From: an uncultured Prevotellaceae bacterium
GTDB taxonomy: Bacteria; Bacteroidota; Bacteroidia; Bacteroidales; Muribaculaceae
DNA: 64,000 bases
NCBI GenBank assembly: GCA_905207705.1
Contig: CAJLMA010000005.1
Coordinates: forward strand, 1-64,000
Reading direction: 5' to 3'
Under the pieces are notes generated by a model, which did no database searches, had not been told where the DNA came from, and was given only the letters and a program-made list of their open reading frames with translations. Shown in pieces: positions 36,496 through 45,151 of this stretch; position 1 is the stretch's first letter, and every line of letters begins with the position of its first letter. Made by a program: the position numbers and the translations under genes.

Positions 36496-38973
36496 ATGAA
36501 ATATCCTATAAATGAAATAGCGTCGATATTGCACATCCGTCAGGATATGCTTCACGACAACAGTGCGGAGATAAGCCAATTGTTGATTGATTCGCGGTCG
36601 TTGGTGTTTCCGGCCGAGACGTTGTTTTTCGCGATAAGGAGCAACAGTAACGACGGGCATCGCTACATAGCGAGGTTGTATGAGCGTGGAGTGAGGAATT
36701 TTGTCATCGACGACGTGTCGTGCGTCCCGGCCGAGCTATTGGATGAGGCCAATTTTCTCATTGTTCCCGATTCGCGTACCGCATTGCAGTCGATAGCCAC
36801 ATATCACCGTCGTCGTTTTGACATTCCTGTCATAGCGATTACCGGCAGCAAAGGGAAAACCACAGTCAAGGAGTGGTTATACCAATTGTTGCGCGACGAT
36901 TTTAACATCGTGCGCAGTCCGCGCAGCTATAATTCGCAGATAGGCGTGCCGCTTTCATTATGGGAGATGGATGAAAACACCGACCTTGCCATAATCGAGG
37001 CCGGAATATCGCAGCCGGGCGAGATGACCACGCTCCAAGCAATGATAAGGCCTACGGCAGGTATCATAACCAATCTTGGCGACGAGCACAACGAGGGATT
37101 TGAGTCGATGCAACAAAAAATTCACGAGAAGGCTCAATTGCTGACGGCATGCGACTGCATTGTGTATTGTGCCGACGATGATTTAATACGCGATGCCGTG
37201 AAGCCGATTCTTGCCGTGGCTCGGGAAATAGCATGGTCGCGTCGAGACGTGGGCCGGCAACTTTTTGTGTCGGGAATAGAGCGTGGTGAGAAGGAGTCGG
37301 TCATAACTTATCTCTTCCTCGGATTTGAAAATAAAGTGACAGTTCCGTTTGTAAAAGACAGCGACATAGAGAATGTGATAAACTGCATCGCCGTGATGCA
37401 CTATCTGCGCGTCGACCCGCAAGTGATAAAGGAACGAGTGGCACGGCTTACTCCGGTTGGCACGCGTCTGAACGTGATTGAAGGCGTTAACAATTGCATG
37501 GTGATAGCCGACAGTTATACGAGCGATTTCAATTCGCTTGCTCCGGCTGTTGATTTCATGGCACGCCGTTCGACATCGGATACTTCCATGACGGTGATTC
37601 TGTCGGACGTTCTTCACGAGGCTTATCCGCAAGAGGAACTTTACGAACATGTGGCAAACTTGCTCGAAAACATGGGTGTTACGCGCCTGATAGGAATAGG
37701 GCCGGAAATGCGTGCCAGTTCCCGTTTCTTTGACGTAAATTCGCGTTTTTTCGCAACTACCGCCGAGTTCTTGGATGAAATGTCTCAGAGCGACTTTGAA
37801 GATGAACTGATATTGATAAAGGGAGCTCCCGAATTTGACTTCAATCTCATTGTCGACATGCTGGAGGCCAAGCAGCACCAGACGGTGCTTGAGGTGGATC
37901 TCGGCGCAGTATTGAGCAATTATAAATTTTTCCGATCCAAGTTGAAGCAATCGACAAAGATGGCCTGTATGCTCAAGGCATCGGGTTACGGAGCCGGCTC
38001 TTATGAAATTGCCAAGACATTGCAGGATGCAGGAGCCGATTATATTGCCGTTGCTGCTCATGATGAGGGCGTTGACTTGCGCAAGGCCGGCATAACCATG
38101 CCCATAATGGTGCTTAATCCCGGTTCGGTCAACTATAAGGCGATGTTCTCTTACAGGCTTGAACCAGAAGTGTTCAGCCTCGATGAATGTAGGAAGATAA
38201 TCAAGGAGGCCGACAAATTCGGAATAACAGGCTATCCGGTACACATAAAGCTCGACACTGGGATGCACCGTCTCGGATTTGTGAAGGAAGAATTGCCTGC
38301 TCTTGTGGAATTGCTGAGAAGCCAGGATGCAATAGTGCCTCGCAGTGTGTTTTCGCATCTGTGTGTAGTCGATGAGCCGGAGCAAGACGAATATACGCAG
38401 CTTCAATTAACATGCTTTGAAGAGTGTAGCAAGTTGTTGCAGGAAGCGTTTCCGTCGTTTAACATAATGCGTCACATACTCAATACTGCCGGCATAGTTC
38501 GGTTCACGGATCGCCAATACGACATGGTAAGGCTCGGAATAGGATTATATGGCATCAAGACTGTTGAGGGTGAAGAGGAATTGAAGCCTGTGTCGTCGCT
38601 GTATTCTGTGATAATTTCGATAAAAAATTGGCCTGCAGGGACGACAATAGGTTATGGCCGCAAAGGGGTGCTGCGGCGCGAATCAAGGATAGCCACAATC
38701 CCGGTAGGGTATGCCGACGGAATAGACCGGCATTTCGGAAACGGATGCATAAAAATGCTTGTCAACGGGACGTTATGCCCCACAGTAGGGAACATTTGCA
38801 TGGATATTTGCATGATTGACGTGACCGATGCCGATTGCAAGGTTGGCGACCAGGTTGAAATATTCGGCAAGCAGGTTCCTGTCGAAAATCTTGCCGAAGC
38901 AAGAGATACAATATCTTATGAAGTCCTCACGTCCATATCGGAGAGGGTCAAACGTGTGTACTTCAGGGAGTGA
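36496..38973 (+). CDS. Bifunctional UDP-MurNAc-tripeptide:D-Ala-D-Ala ligase / alanine racemase
   Basis: An 825-residue fusion that makes D-alanine and adds D-Ala-D-Ala to the peptidoglycan precursor. The first 460 residues are MurF: the P-loop ITGSKGKTTVKEWLYQLL near 115, RSPRSYNSQIGVPLS, and LGDEHNEGFESM. From about 465 it is a type III PLP alanine racemase: VLEVDLGAVLSNYKFF, the PLP lysine in CMLKASGYGAGSYEIA, substrate-binding HIKLDTGMHRLGF, and the catalytic Tyr region TIGYGRKGVLRR. This fusion is typical of Bacteroidetes. It follows the GSCFA gene by 9 bases with GAAGG ahead of the ATG. Confidence 0.96.
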   Translation: MKYPINEIASILHIRQDMLHDNSAEISQLLIDSRSLVFPAETLFFAIRSNSNDGHRYIARLYERGVRNFVIDDVSCVPAELLDEANFLIVPDSRTALQSIATYHRRRFDIPVIAITGSKGKTTVKEWLYQLLRDDFNIVRSPRSYNSQIGVPLSLWEMDENTDLAIIEAGISQPGEMTTLQAMIRPTAGIITNLGDEHNEGFESMQQKIHEKAQLLTACDCIVYCADDDLIRDAVKPILAVAREIAWSRRDVGRQLFVSGIERGEKESVITYLFLGFENKVTVPFVKDSDIENVINCIAVMHYLRVDPQVIKERVARLTPVGTRLNVIEGVNNCMVIADSYTSDFNSLAPAVDFMARRSTSDTSMTVILSDVLHEAYPQEELYEHVANLLENMGVTRLIGIGPEMRASSRFFDVNSRFFATTAEFLDEMSQSDFEDELILIKGAPEFDFNLIVDMLEAKQHQTVLEVDLGAVLSNYKFFRSKLKQSTKMACMLKASGYGAGSYEIAKTLQDAGADYIAVAAHDEGVDLRKAGITMPIMVLNPGSVNYKAMFSYRLEPEVFSLDECRKIIKEADKFGITGYPVHIKLDTGMHRLGFVKEELPALVELLRSQDAIVPRSVFSHLCVVDEPEQDEYTQLQLTCFEECSKLLQEAFPSFNIMRHILNTAGIVRFTDRQYDMVRLGIGLYGIKTVEGEEELKPVSSLYSVIISIKNWPAGTTIGYGRKGVLRRESRIATIPVGYADGIDRHFGNGCIKMLVNGTLCPTVGNICMDICMIDVTDADCKVGDQVEIFGKQVPVENLAEARDTISYEVLTSISERVKRVYFRE

Positions 38974-38987
38974 ACTCCGGACGGAAA

Positions 38988-39053
38988 ATGTGAAAATACA
39001 TGTGTTTTTTATGTCAGATTATGTGAAAACACATGTATTTTTTGTGCCGGATT
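38988..39053. repeat. Two 33-base direct repeats with mutually complementary cores
   Basis: Units 38988-39020 and 39021-39053 differ at about six positions. Their cores, AAAATACATGTGTTTT (38993-39008) and AAAACACATGTATTTT (39026-39041), are exact reverse complements. So the pair can also form a 16-bp hairpin ending in TTTTTT. It lies just after murF-alr and before the ATPase remnant. Confidence 0.75.
38993..39043 (+). terminator. Likely terminator after murF-alr formed by the repeat pair
   Basis: 16-bp perfect stem, 17-nt loop, A tract on the left arm and T tract on the right, 20 bases past the stop codon of murF-alr. Confidence 0.55.
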
Positions 39054-39100
39054 GTGTGAGAAAATTGCTATATTCGCAAAGGTATAAACAGGTTATCACT

Positions 39101-39658
39101 ATGGCTAAACTATTAAGAAGGAAAATTGATTCATATTTGATTGACTGGAAGAATAATCCTAATAGAAAGCCTCTTATTGTCAAGGGAGCTCGCCAAATAG
39201 GGAAAACACGCTCGATTGAATGGTTCGCAAATCAAAATTATACTAATATCGTTGAAATTAATTTTATTGAACAGAAACAATACCGAAACATTTTTAATGA
39301 CGGATTTGAGGGCAAATAAAAATTTTGGAACCTATAAAGGAGCTATTTATGAGAATATAGTAGGAGACATGCTTGCAAAGCAAGGATACAAACTTTTTAT
39401 TATAAGAATGACAAGCCTGCTATTGAGATGGATTTCTTTGTCAGAGATGCAAATTTTCTTGTTCCTGTAGAGGTTAAGGCTAAAGATGGAGCAACAGCTT
39501 CACTAAACAATCTAATAGATAGCGATAAATATAAAGATATAAAATATGGGATTAAATTGGGTTATAAAAATATCGGATTTAATGGCAAATTTTATACTTT
39601 CCCTTATTTTTTGGCATTTTTGCTGAAAAGATTTTTGTTTGAAAGGAACCCAGCGTAA
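39101..39658 (+). pseudogene. Remnant of a DUF4143-type AAA ATPase
   Basis: The start (ATG 39101) encodes the N-terminus of an ATPase of the AAA_14/DUF4143 family: KLLRRKIDSYLIDWKNNPNR and the P-loop VKGARQIGKTRSIEW. It stops at 39319 after about 72 residues. A second frame then gives the family C-terminus (NFGTYKGAIYENIVGDMLAK). A third resumes with MDFFVRDANFLVPVEVKAKD, which looks like the restriction-endonuclease-fold end. Adding one T in the run near 39390 would join the last two parts. About 250 residues between P-loop and C-terminal part are missing. So there are two lesions: a large internal deletion and a one-base frameshift. Intact members are about 400 residues. Confidence 0.8.
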
Positions 39659-39798
39659 GAATATTTATATAGTAAAATCGAAACGGAATAGGTCTTTAAA
39701 TCAATAGACTATTTTGAGATTGCATGGTATTGTTGGACGTTCATGGTAGAGAAATATAATTTAACGAAAAAGAACATGTAATCTACGGATTTCTATAT

Positions 39799-39806
39799 TA
39801 AGTTTG
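39799..39806 (+). promoter_or_regulatory. -7 promoter box for the LRR protein gene
   Basis: TAAGTTTG followed by C, 25 bases before ATG 39832. No exact -33 box. Confidence 0.5.
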
Positions 39807-39831
39807 CAATGCAATTATCATAAAACAAAAT

Positions 39832-40971
39832 ATGAAAAGACAATTTTTAGCAGTCTTGGCATCGGTCGTGATGATTCCGTTTTATGGCCAAGCGCAAGAT
39901 TTTGAAAGTAACGGCCTGTATTACTCTGTAATAGGAGCCGATAAAGTTGAAATTACAAGCGAACCCGACAATGCGCATGTCCTTTACACGGGAGTTGTGC
40001 ATATTCCGGAGACCGTGACACACGAAGGTGTCGAATACCGGGTGGTGAAGATAGGTAATGATGCTTTTCATAGCTCGAATGTCACCGACGTGCATATTCC
40101 AAACAGCATTGAAGAGATAGGCACAGGAGCATTTGAATATGCTGCAAGCCTACAGAATGTCACACTGCCTCTCGGCATTACCGAAATTCCTGCCACAGCG
40201 TTTGCCGGAACGGCGATCAAGGCAATTGCTATTCCCGAAGGCGTTACAGTGATAGGTGAAGGAGCTTTTCAGTCGTGTGCGCAACTTGAATCGGTATTCA
40301 TTCCATCGACAGTACAGAAGATTGAAGCATACGGATTCAACAATTGCCACTTGCTAAGAGAAATATATTGCCTTGCCACAATTCCGCCAGAAGCTACGGG
40401 TTGGGCTATCTTCATAGGGTTGAGCGGTATTGACGTGCTTGTTCCTGAAGAGTCGATGGAGGCTTACGGTACTACGGCACCTTGGAATGACACGGCTACA
40501 TTTAACATTTACCCTCCAGAAAGTTTCGAGGTATCTCTGTCTACCACTGTCGACCGTGGCGATTGGGTGGAAATACCGTTAGGCTCTAACTTCGCTTATA
40601 AGATATACAATAGCGACGATGAATTGCTTGCTGTCACTGCTGCCGAATCCTATTGGATTCAACGCCAAGATAATGAAGTGACATATAAGATTGTGCCGAC
40701 AAATTATTTTTATGACGCGGCAGCCGAAACTTGTGTGGTGGGCAGTGCATCGGTAGGTGATGTATATGCAGGTGGAAAAGTTGAAATTAAGGCTGTCGAC
40801 GGCAATATTGTCATTACAGGCGATTGTGCCGGTGAATGGGTCAAGGTTTATGACATTGACGGACGCCTCGTGCATGAGCAGCGTGCCGATGATGGCATGG
40901 TAGCCGGGCTGCCTGCAGGAAATGTCTATGTAGTAGATTGCGGTAATGTCGTGAAAAAGGTGATATTATAA
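39832..40971 (+). CDS. BspA-like leucine-rich-repeat surface protein with T9SS sorting domain
   Basis: A 379-residue secreted protein. The signal peptide is RQFLAVLASVVMIPFYGQ, cleaved near GQAQD. Residues about 60-215 hold five or so LRR_5 repeats of about 23 residues: VKIGNDAFHSSNVTDVHIPN, EEIGTGAFEYAASLQNVTLP, TVIGEGAFQSCAQLESVFIP. The C-terminal 65 residues are a sorting domain (NIVITGDCAGEWVKVYDIDG to GLPAGNVYVVDCG). BspA-type repeats often bind host or bacterial surface proteins; the ligand here is unknown. tadA follows 2 bases later and may share its transcript. Confidence 0.88.
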   Translation: MKRQFLAVLASVVMIPFYGQAQDFESNGLYYSVIGADKVEITSEPDNAHVLYTGVVHIPETVTHEGVEYRVVKIGNDAFHSSNVTDVHIPNSIEEIGTGAFEYAASLQNVTLPLGITEIPATAFAGTAIKAIAIPEGVTVIGEGAFQSCAQLESVFIPSTVQKIEAYGFNNCHLLREIYCLATIPPEATGWAIFIGLSGIDVLVPEESMEAYGTTAPWNDTATFNIYPPESFEVSLSTTVDRGDWVEIPLGSNFAYKIYNSDDELLAVTAAESYWIQRQDNEVTYKIVPTNYFYDAAAETCVVGSASVGDVYAGGKVEIKAVDGNIVITGDCAGEWVKVYDIDGRLVHEQRADDGMVAGLPAGNVYVVDCGNVVKKVIL

Positions 40972-40973
40972 CA

Positions 40974-41432
40974 ATGTTCATAATGCAAAAGATTACAGGA
41001 GACGAGGACGAAAAATTCATGCGTGCGGCAATTGACGAGGCTCGCAAGGCCGAGAGTCGCGGAGAAGTGCCTATAGGTGCCGTTGTGGCGTGTGGCGGAA
41101 AAATAATTGCCCGTGCGCATAATCTTACCGAAACATTGACCGACCCTACAGCCCATGCCGAGATGCAGGCTATAACGTCGGCAACGAGCTATCTCGGGGG
41201 CAAGTATTTGACCGATTGTACATTATATGTCACTGTCGAGCCTTGCCTGATGTGTGCAGGCGCATTGGCTTGGAGCCAGATTGACAGGGTAGTGTATGGT
41301 GCGGCCGACGAGAAACGTGGATATCACATTTTTTGTGATAATCCTTTTCACAAAAAGACTAAAATTGTCTCGGGAGTTTTGGCCGAAGAATGTTCGCGTC
41401 TCGTGACTGAATTTTTTCGGAAAAAACGCTGA
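40974..41432 (+). CDS. tadA: tRNA-specific adenosine deaminase
   Basis: A 152-residue zinc enzyme that deaminates A34 to inosine in the tRNA-Arg(ACG) anticodon. The zinc site is TAHAEMQAITSA with PCLMCAGALAW. The TadA marks VPIGAVVACGGKIIARAHN, YGAADEKRG and the C-terminal FFRKKR are present. ATG 40974 and the in-frame ATG 40983 are both possible. It follows the LRR protein gene by 2 bases. Confidence 0.92.
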   Translation: MFIMQKITGDEDEKFMRAAIDEARKAESRGEVPIGAVVACGGKIIARAHNLTETLTDPTAHAEMQAITSATSYLGGKYLTDCTLYVTVEPCLMCAGALAWSQIDRVVYGAADEKRGYHIFCDNPFHKKTKIVSGVLAEECSRLVTEFFRKKR

Positions 41433-41464
41433 TTCTCGAGCATCAGTCGGGATGCGATATTAAT

Positions 41465-41508
41465 AACAATGCCGGGGAAGACTTTGAGCTATCTTTCCCG
41501 GCATTGTT
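41465..41508. terminator. Bidirectional terminator between tadA and the Hsp70-like gene
   Basis: A 17-bp stem AACAATGCCGGGGAAGA / TCTTTCCCGGCATTGTT with one G-U pair and a 10-nt loop, between convergent genes. Confidence 0.85.
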
Positions 41509-41529
41509 GTGTGTATTGCATTTTGATTG

Positions 41530-43122
41530 TTATTCGATGCTCAGACGGTCTATTACATCTTTGGCCGCAAGGAGTTCCTCGGACGATTTCACGCCTGTAA
41601 TTTTCAGTTCAAAATCAATTTCGTCTCCTTCTACCGATGCCTTTACATGCAGGATTCCTTCCTTGTCGATTTTGAAAGAAACTTGCACAGGAGTGCCTTT
41701 CGGCCAGTCTTTTGTGAGACGAAGCACCGACACCTCTTCGGTCGCGAGAGTACAGAATTTTTCATCTACGGTTTCATCCTTTTCCTCGTCGGTGTAGTCG
41801 CTTTCATAAATCGGCAGTGTTATGCCGCGTTGATTCTCTTTGGATGTCTCGAAAGTTTTTATGCGCTCTACCGGCAGGCTGGTGTTTGCAAATATTATAT
41901 TGCCAACTTTGTTATCGATGAGGCCTAACCCGTAAGTCTTACTTGTAACGTCGACGATTTGAGTCTTAGGACCGTGGATTATGTCTATAGGTTTTTCACC
42001 TTCGTCATTCTTCCAGTCTTCGTAAGCCTTTCGGTAGGCCTCGTTCATGGCATATATGGCAGCACCCTTTGCAACGCATTCGTCTGGGTCGGAGAGTCGG
42101 GTAGGCAATCCGAATTCCTGCATGATGCGCTCTTTTACTTGTGGCATCTTGCTGCTTCCACCCACGAGTATTATCTCGTCGATGTTTTCATATCCTTTGT
42201 TTCGGGCAATCTCGATTACTTTGTTTGTGGCATCGATGGTTTCTTGCAACTTGTCGGCTGTAAGACTGTTGAAGAATTCGCGCGTAATTTCGAAAGTAGC
42301 CGATTGTCCTTGCCATTGTATGTTGGCTTTTGTTTTTTCTCGTGCGCTGAGGGCATATTTGCGAGCTTCGGCTTCAAGGAGCAGTGTGTATTTGAGCAGG
42401 TTGTCGTCGTCAAGGCTGTAGGATGTGCCGTTTTGCTCGTTGAACACGTTTAGCATGTGTTCGGCGAGCAACGTGTCCCAGTCGACACCTCCCAGATGGT
42501 GGTCGCCGCCGGTGGCCACTACCTTTATTGCACCACCGTTGACGACAATCATCGTCACGTCGAATGTTCCGCCTCCAAGGTCATACACGAGGATTGTCTT
42601 GCGCTCGTTGAGTTTCACTCCGTAGGCTATTGCAGCAGCCGTAGGCTCGTTTATTATTGCCAGCACGTTGAGGCCTGCGATTATTCCAGCCTGCTTGGTT
42701 TGCAATTTTTCCTTGTTTCCGAAGTAAGCCGGGCAAGTGATCACGACATCTTTTATCGGGGTTGGATTGTCGCCGAGGTCGTTTGCGTCCTTCACGATTT
42801 TTTTCAATATCATTGCCGATATTTCAGAAGGGTCGTAGTGGTAGGGAGTGGTATTGCTTGACTTGTCGAACGCTTCATCCACGCCCATTTGCCGCTTGAT
42901 GAACGATACGGTTTTTTCTGGTTCGGATGTAAGCATGGCTTTTGCTTCACGTCCTACCACAATATCTTCTTCATTGCTGAAGTAAACTACCGATGGAGTT
43001 GTGGATTCTCCTTCGAAGTTTCGCAATACTATTGGTTGGTCGTATTTGTCTACTTGCGCCACGCAGCTGAACGTGGTACCGAGGTCTATGCCATATACGG
43101 CATGAGTTTTATCTGTTGCCAT
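41530..43122 (-). CDS. Hsp70-family protein without lid domain
   Basis: A 530-residue DnaK-like ATPase. The nucleotide-binding domain has all actin-fold motifs: VYGIDLGTTFSCVAQ, IINEPTAAAIAYG, LVYDLGGGTFDVTM and ILVGGSSKMPQVKE. A substrate-binding beta domain is present (NTSLPVERIKTFETSKENQR to LHVKASVEGDEIDFELKITG), but the chain stops soon after. It lacks the helical lid and the acidic C-terminal tail of housekeeping DnaK (about 640 residues). The GrpE-like partner lies 42 bases upstream in the same operon. It is therefore a specialised second Hsp70. Confidence 0.88.
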   Translation of the reverse strand: MATDKTHAVYGIDLGTTFSCVAQVDKYDQPIVLRNFEGESTTPSVVYFSNEEDIVVGREAKAMLTSEPEKTVSFIKRQMGVDEAFDKSSNTTPYHYDPSEISAMILKKIVKDANDLGDNPTPIKDVVITCPAYFGNKEKLQTKQAGIIAGLNVLAIINEPTAAAIAYGVKLNERKTILVYDLGGGTFDVTMIVVNGGAIKVVATGGDHHLGGVDWDTLLAEHMLNVFNEQNGTSYSLDDDNLLKYTLLLEAEARKYALSAREKTKANIQWQGQSATFEITREFFNSLTADKLQETIDATNKVIEIARNKGYENIDEIILVGGSSKMPQVKERIMQEFGLPTRLSDPDECVAKGAAIYAMNEAYRKAYEDWKNDEGEKPIDIIHGPKTQIVDVTSKTYGLGLIDNKVGNIIFANTSLPVERIKTFETSKENQRGITLPIYESDYTDEEKDETVDEKFCTLATEEVSVLRLTKDWPKGTPVQVSFKIDKEGILHVKASVEGDEIDFELKITGVKSSEELLAAKDVIDRLSIE

Positions 43123-43164
43123 TGTGAGTGTATTGTGTTTGTTGATTATTTATATTGCTAAGTT

Positions 43165-44181
43165 TTAATTGGCCGGTGTGTATTTGTACTGGCGGATGAG
43201 AGCTTTCTCAATCGTGCGCCCGGTCATTATGTTGACAAAACCGCCATGTATGCACGATGCAACTTTCTTGTCGAGCGACTTGTCATCGGTCGTAACGATT
43301 TCAAGCGAAGCGAATTGCTTGGGATTGAATTCATCACCCACTCCCGGTTCAAAGTAGGTCAAATCGAAAGATTCATCAAGGATGTCTCTTATGGAACTGA
43401 TGTAATCTTCCACTTGCTTTAGCAGTTTGTCATAAGCCTTGGAGTCTTCGGCAATTTTGATTTTGGCATAATGTTCAAACGTGTCGCAGATGCGGTTGTG
43501 GCACTTGATGATTGATTTGATTGCCGGAGTCTTTAGCTCAGTATAAAAATCATTGTTTTTCTTCATCAAGTCATCGTGCAAGTCTTTTATGACTTTGTCT
43601 TTATAAGCATGTTCGCCAATTTCGGTCGACAAGTGCTTGATTGCTGCTTGTATGTCGCTTAATTGCTTGACGCAGTTAGCATCCGTCTTTTGCCTGGATT
43701 CTTCTTTGCCGCTCGATTCCGGAGTAGCAGGAACTTTCTCAGGTATGTTGAATGGCGGAGGTGTCGGCATCTCTTTTCCTTGCCCTTCAAGTTTCTTTAT
43801 GGCTTCATCTCGCTCGTTGCCGACTGTAGCGAGAGCCTCTTTAAGACTGTTAAGTTCATCTTGAAGGTTCTTTATTGTTTCACCCGATGTTTCTATAGTT
43901 TTCTTCAAAGCATCGATTTCAGCTGCCTGTGCAGTAATTGTTTCTTTGCTTTGTGATAATTCAGTTCCCATTTTGTCAATGGAAGATGTCTGTTGATCAA
44001 TGATGTTTCCCAACTCTTTGTTTTGTCCTTCCAATTCTTTCTTTTTTTCTTCCGAGTCGTTGTTTGTCTTGGTCAGCAACTTTATAAGACTTTCTTTCTC
44101 CTTGAGTTCGTTGCCAAGCTGTTCAATTTCTTCTCTCATGGATTCATATTTTTCGTTCAAAGGTTTCTTGAAGATGCTCAT
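43165..44181 (-). CDS. Coiled-coil protein with GrpE-like C-terminus
   Basis: A 338-residue cytoplasmic protein. Residues 1-130 form a long coiled coil (EKYESMREEIEQLGNELKEK and on). A Pro-rich linker follows (PTPPPFNIPEKVPATPE). The last 170 residues contain paired helices and a beta end that resembles GrpE: FEPGVGDEFNPKQFASLEIV, then HGGFVNIMTGRTIEKALIRQ and YKYTP. GrpE proteins are about 190 residues, so this is nearly double. The gene starts the operon and an Hsp70-like gene follows, which supports a nucleotide-exchange role for that partner. Confidence 0.7.
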   Translation of the reverse strand: MSIFKKPLNEKYESMREEIEQLGNELKEKESLIKLLTKTNNDSEEKKKELEGQNKELGNIIDQQTSSIDKMGTELSQSKETITAQAAEIDALKKTIETSGETIKNLQDELNSLKEALATVGNERDEAIKKLEGQGKEMPTPPPFNIPEKVPATPESSGKEESRQKTDANCVKQLSDIQAAIKHLSTEIGEHAYKDKVIKDLHDDLMKKNNDFYTELKTPAIKSIIKCHNRICDTFEHYAKIKIAEDSKAYDKLLKQVEDYISSIRDILDESFDLTYFEPGVGDEFNPKQFASLEIVTTDDKSLDKKVASCIHGGFVNIMTGRTIEKALIRQYKYTPAN

Positions 44182-44501
44182 AAGGTGTAGTTTTTGTTTA
44201 TGGTGCTTGATGAAGTGTCATTGTATTATGGTAAACTGTATATTGCAAATATATATATAAATTTAATTAAAACCTGCAATATGTTGTCGCGTAATTGAGT
44301 GATTGATTGAAAATCATTGTTTGCCGTGATGAAATGGTACAATGGGGTTGAACATGTCCGATTGCGTTTGATATTAAGATTATACCGCCCTTTGGTTGGC
44401 TATATCGTGTGTCTTAACGTCCTAAGTGTGGCGTTGATGTCGGAAACTGCTCGAAAAATGAAGAAAAATTGCAATTTCGTGAATTTTTTGCATGAAAATA
44501 G
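44182..44501. other. Divergent region between GrpE-like gene and tRNA-Lys
   Basis: No gene. It carries the minus-strand promoter at 44246-44279 and an AT-rich stretch. A 78-codon open frame at 44317-44553 runs into the tRNA promoter and is not credible. Confidence 0.6.
44246..44279 (-). promoter_or_regulatory. Promoter of the GrpE-like/Hsp70 operon
   Basis: Minus-strand TATATTTG (44253-44246) with TTG at 44279-44277, spacer 23 bp, slightly long. The leader is about 60 nt. It is a housekeeping-type box, with no sign of a CIRCE or heat-shock element. Confidence 0.5.
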
Positions 44502-44531
44502 TTGCAAGTTCAAAAATAATGCGTACCTTTG
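44502..44531 (+). promoter_or_regulatory. Complete promoter of tRNA-Lys
   Basis: TTG at 44502-44504, 19-bp spacer, TACCTTTG at 44524-44531. It exactly fits the Bacteroidetes consensus. The tRNA starts 20 bases later. Confidence 0.85.
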
Positions 44532-44551
44532 CAACCGAAATCAACGGAATT

Positions 44552-44624
44552 GACTCCGTAGCTCAGTTGGTAGAGCAAATGACTCTTAATCATTGGGTCG
44601 AGAGTTCGAGCCTCTCCGGGGTCA
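44552..44624 (+). tRNA. tRNA-Lys, anticodon CTT
   Basis: A 73-nt cloverleaf. The acceptor stem GACTCCG pairs with CGGGGTC (one G-U) and the discriminator base is A. The D arm is AGCTCAGTTGGTAGAGC. The anticodon stem AATGA / TCATT holds loop CTCTTAA, giving anticodon CTT for AAG codons. The T arm is GAGAGTTCGAGCCTCTC. CCA is not encoded. It is a single-gene transcript with its own promoter and terminator. Confidence 0.97.
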
Positions 44625-44636
44625 CACAGGAAATCC

Positions 44637-44671
44637 AAGCAGTTAACCAATCGGTTAACTGCTTTTTTTAT
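44637..44671 (+). terminator. Terminator of tRNA-Lys
   Basis: Perfect 12-bp stem AAGCAGTTAACC / GGTTAACTGCTT with an AATC loop, then TTTTT. It starts 13 bases after the tRNA. Confidence 0.92.
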
Positions 44672-45151
44672 TTCTGCCCAATTGTCTATTTGGCTGTCTG
44701 TTCCATGTTTGCTGATAACGGACAGTCAAATAAATAATGTGTGTCGTGACTGGCGCATTAGAAATTTAGTGGGGATATGCATACAGCTTGACTATTCTGA
44801 AAAGGATGAACTTTTGTATTTATTTCTGGTTTGCATTATATTTGTAGCAAGTTTGGCATAATGAGGGAAGCTAAAACTATTGTGTTAAAATTACAAGGTG
44901 TTATATTGAATTTATGTAATTAGTCTAATTTTGGTAATTTGCAGTGCAATCAAGATGATCGGCACATGCATCGCTTGTTCATATACTATTATGAATGACG
45001 GTATCGTTGAGAGGCTGTTGTTTTTTGCCTGTCGCAAATTGAAGCCAAAAGCTTGAACTAACGGATAAATCGAATACAATCTCCACACCTTTTTTGTGCT
45101 TAGTGGTTAACAGTTCTGTTTGGAGGTTCGGGAACGCAAAAAAATCTGTTT
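44665..45151. other. 487-base region with an isolated strong promoter and long leader
   Basis: It contains the promoter at 44814-44844. From there to the next gene are 300 bases without a convincing gene. A 20-codon frame opens at ATG 44861, but has no ribosome-binding site or clear character. Bases 45106-45151 are duplicated before the second paralogue at 46185-46230. Confidence 0.5.
44814..44844 (+). promoter_or_regulatory. Complete promoter 300 bases upstream of the outer-membrane pair
   Basis: TTG at 44814-44816, 20-bp spacer, TATATTTG at 44837-44844. Elements and spacing are ideal. Its product is either a long leader for the gene at 45152 or a small RNA. Confidence 0.7.

Noticed and set aside
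37183..38406. 407-codon minus-strand frame opposite murF-alr
   Set aside because: Antisense shadow of a clear bifunctional enzyme; His- and Arg-rich with no domain.
44317..44553. 78-codon frame upstream of tRNA-Lys
   Set aside because: It overlaps the tRNA promoter and start and shows no protein-like pattern.
44861..44923. 20-codon ORF after the strong promoter
   Set aside because: Start lacks a ribosome-binding site and the peptide has no distinguishing feature; kept only as a remark on the leader.
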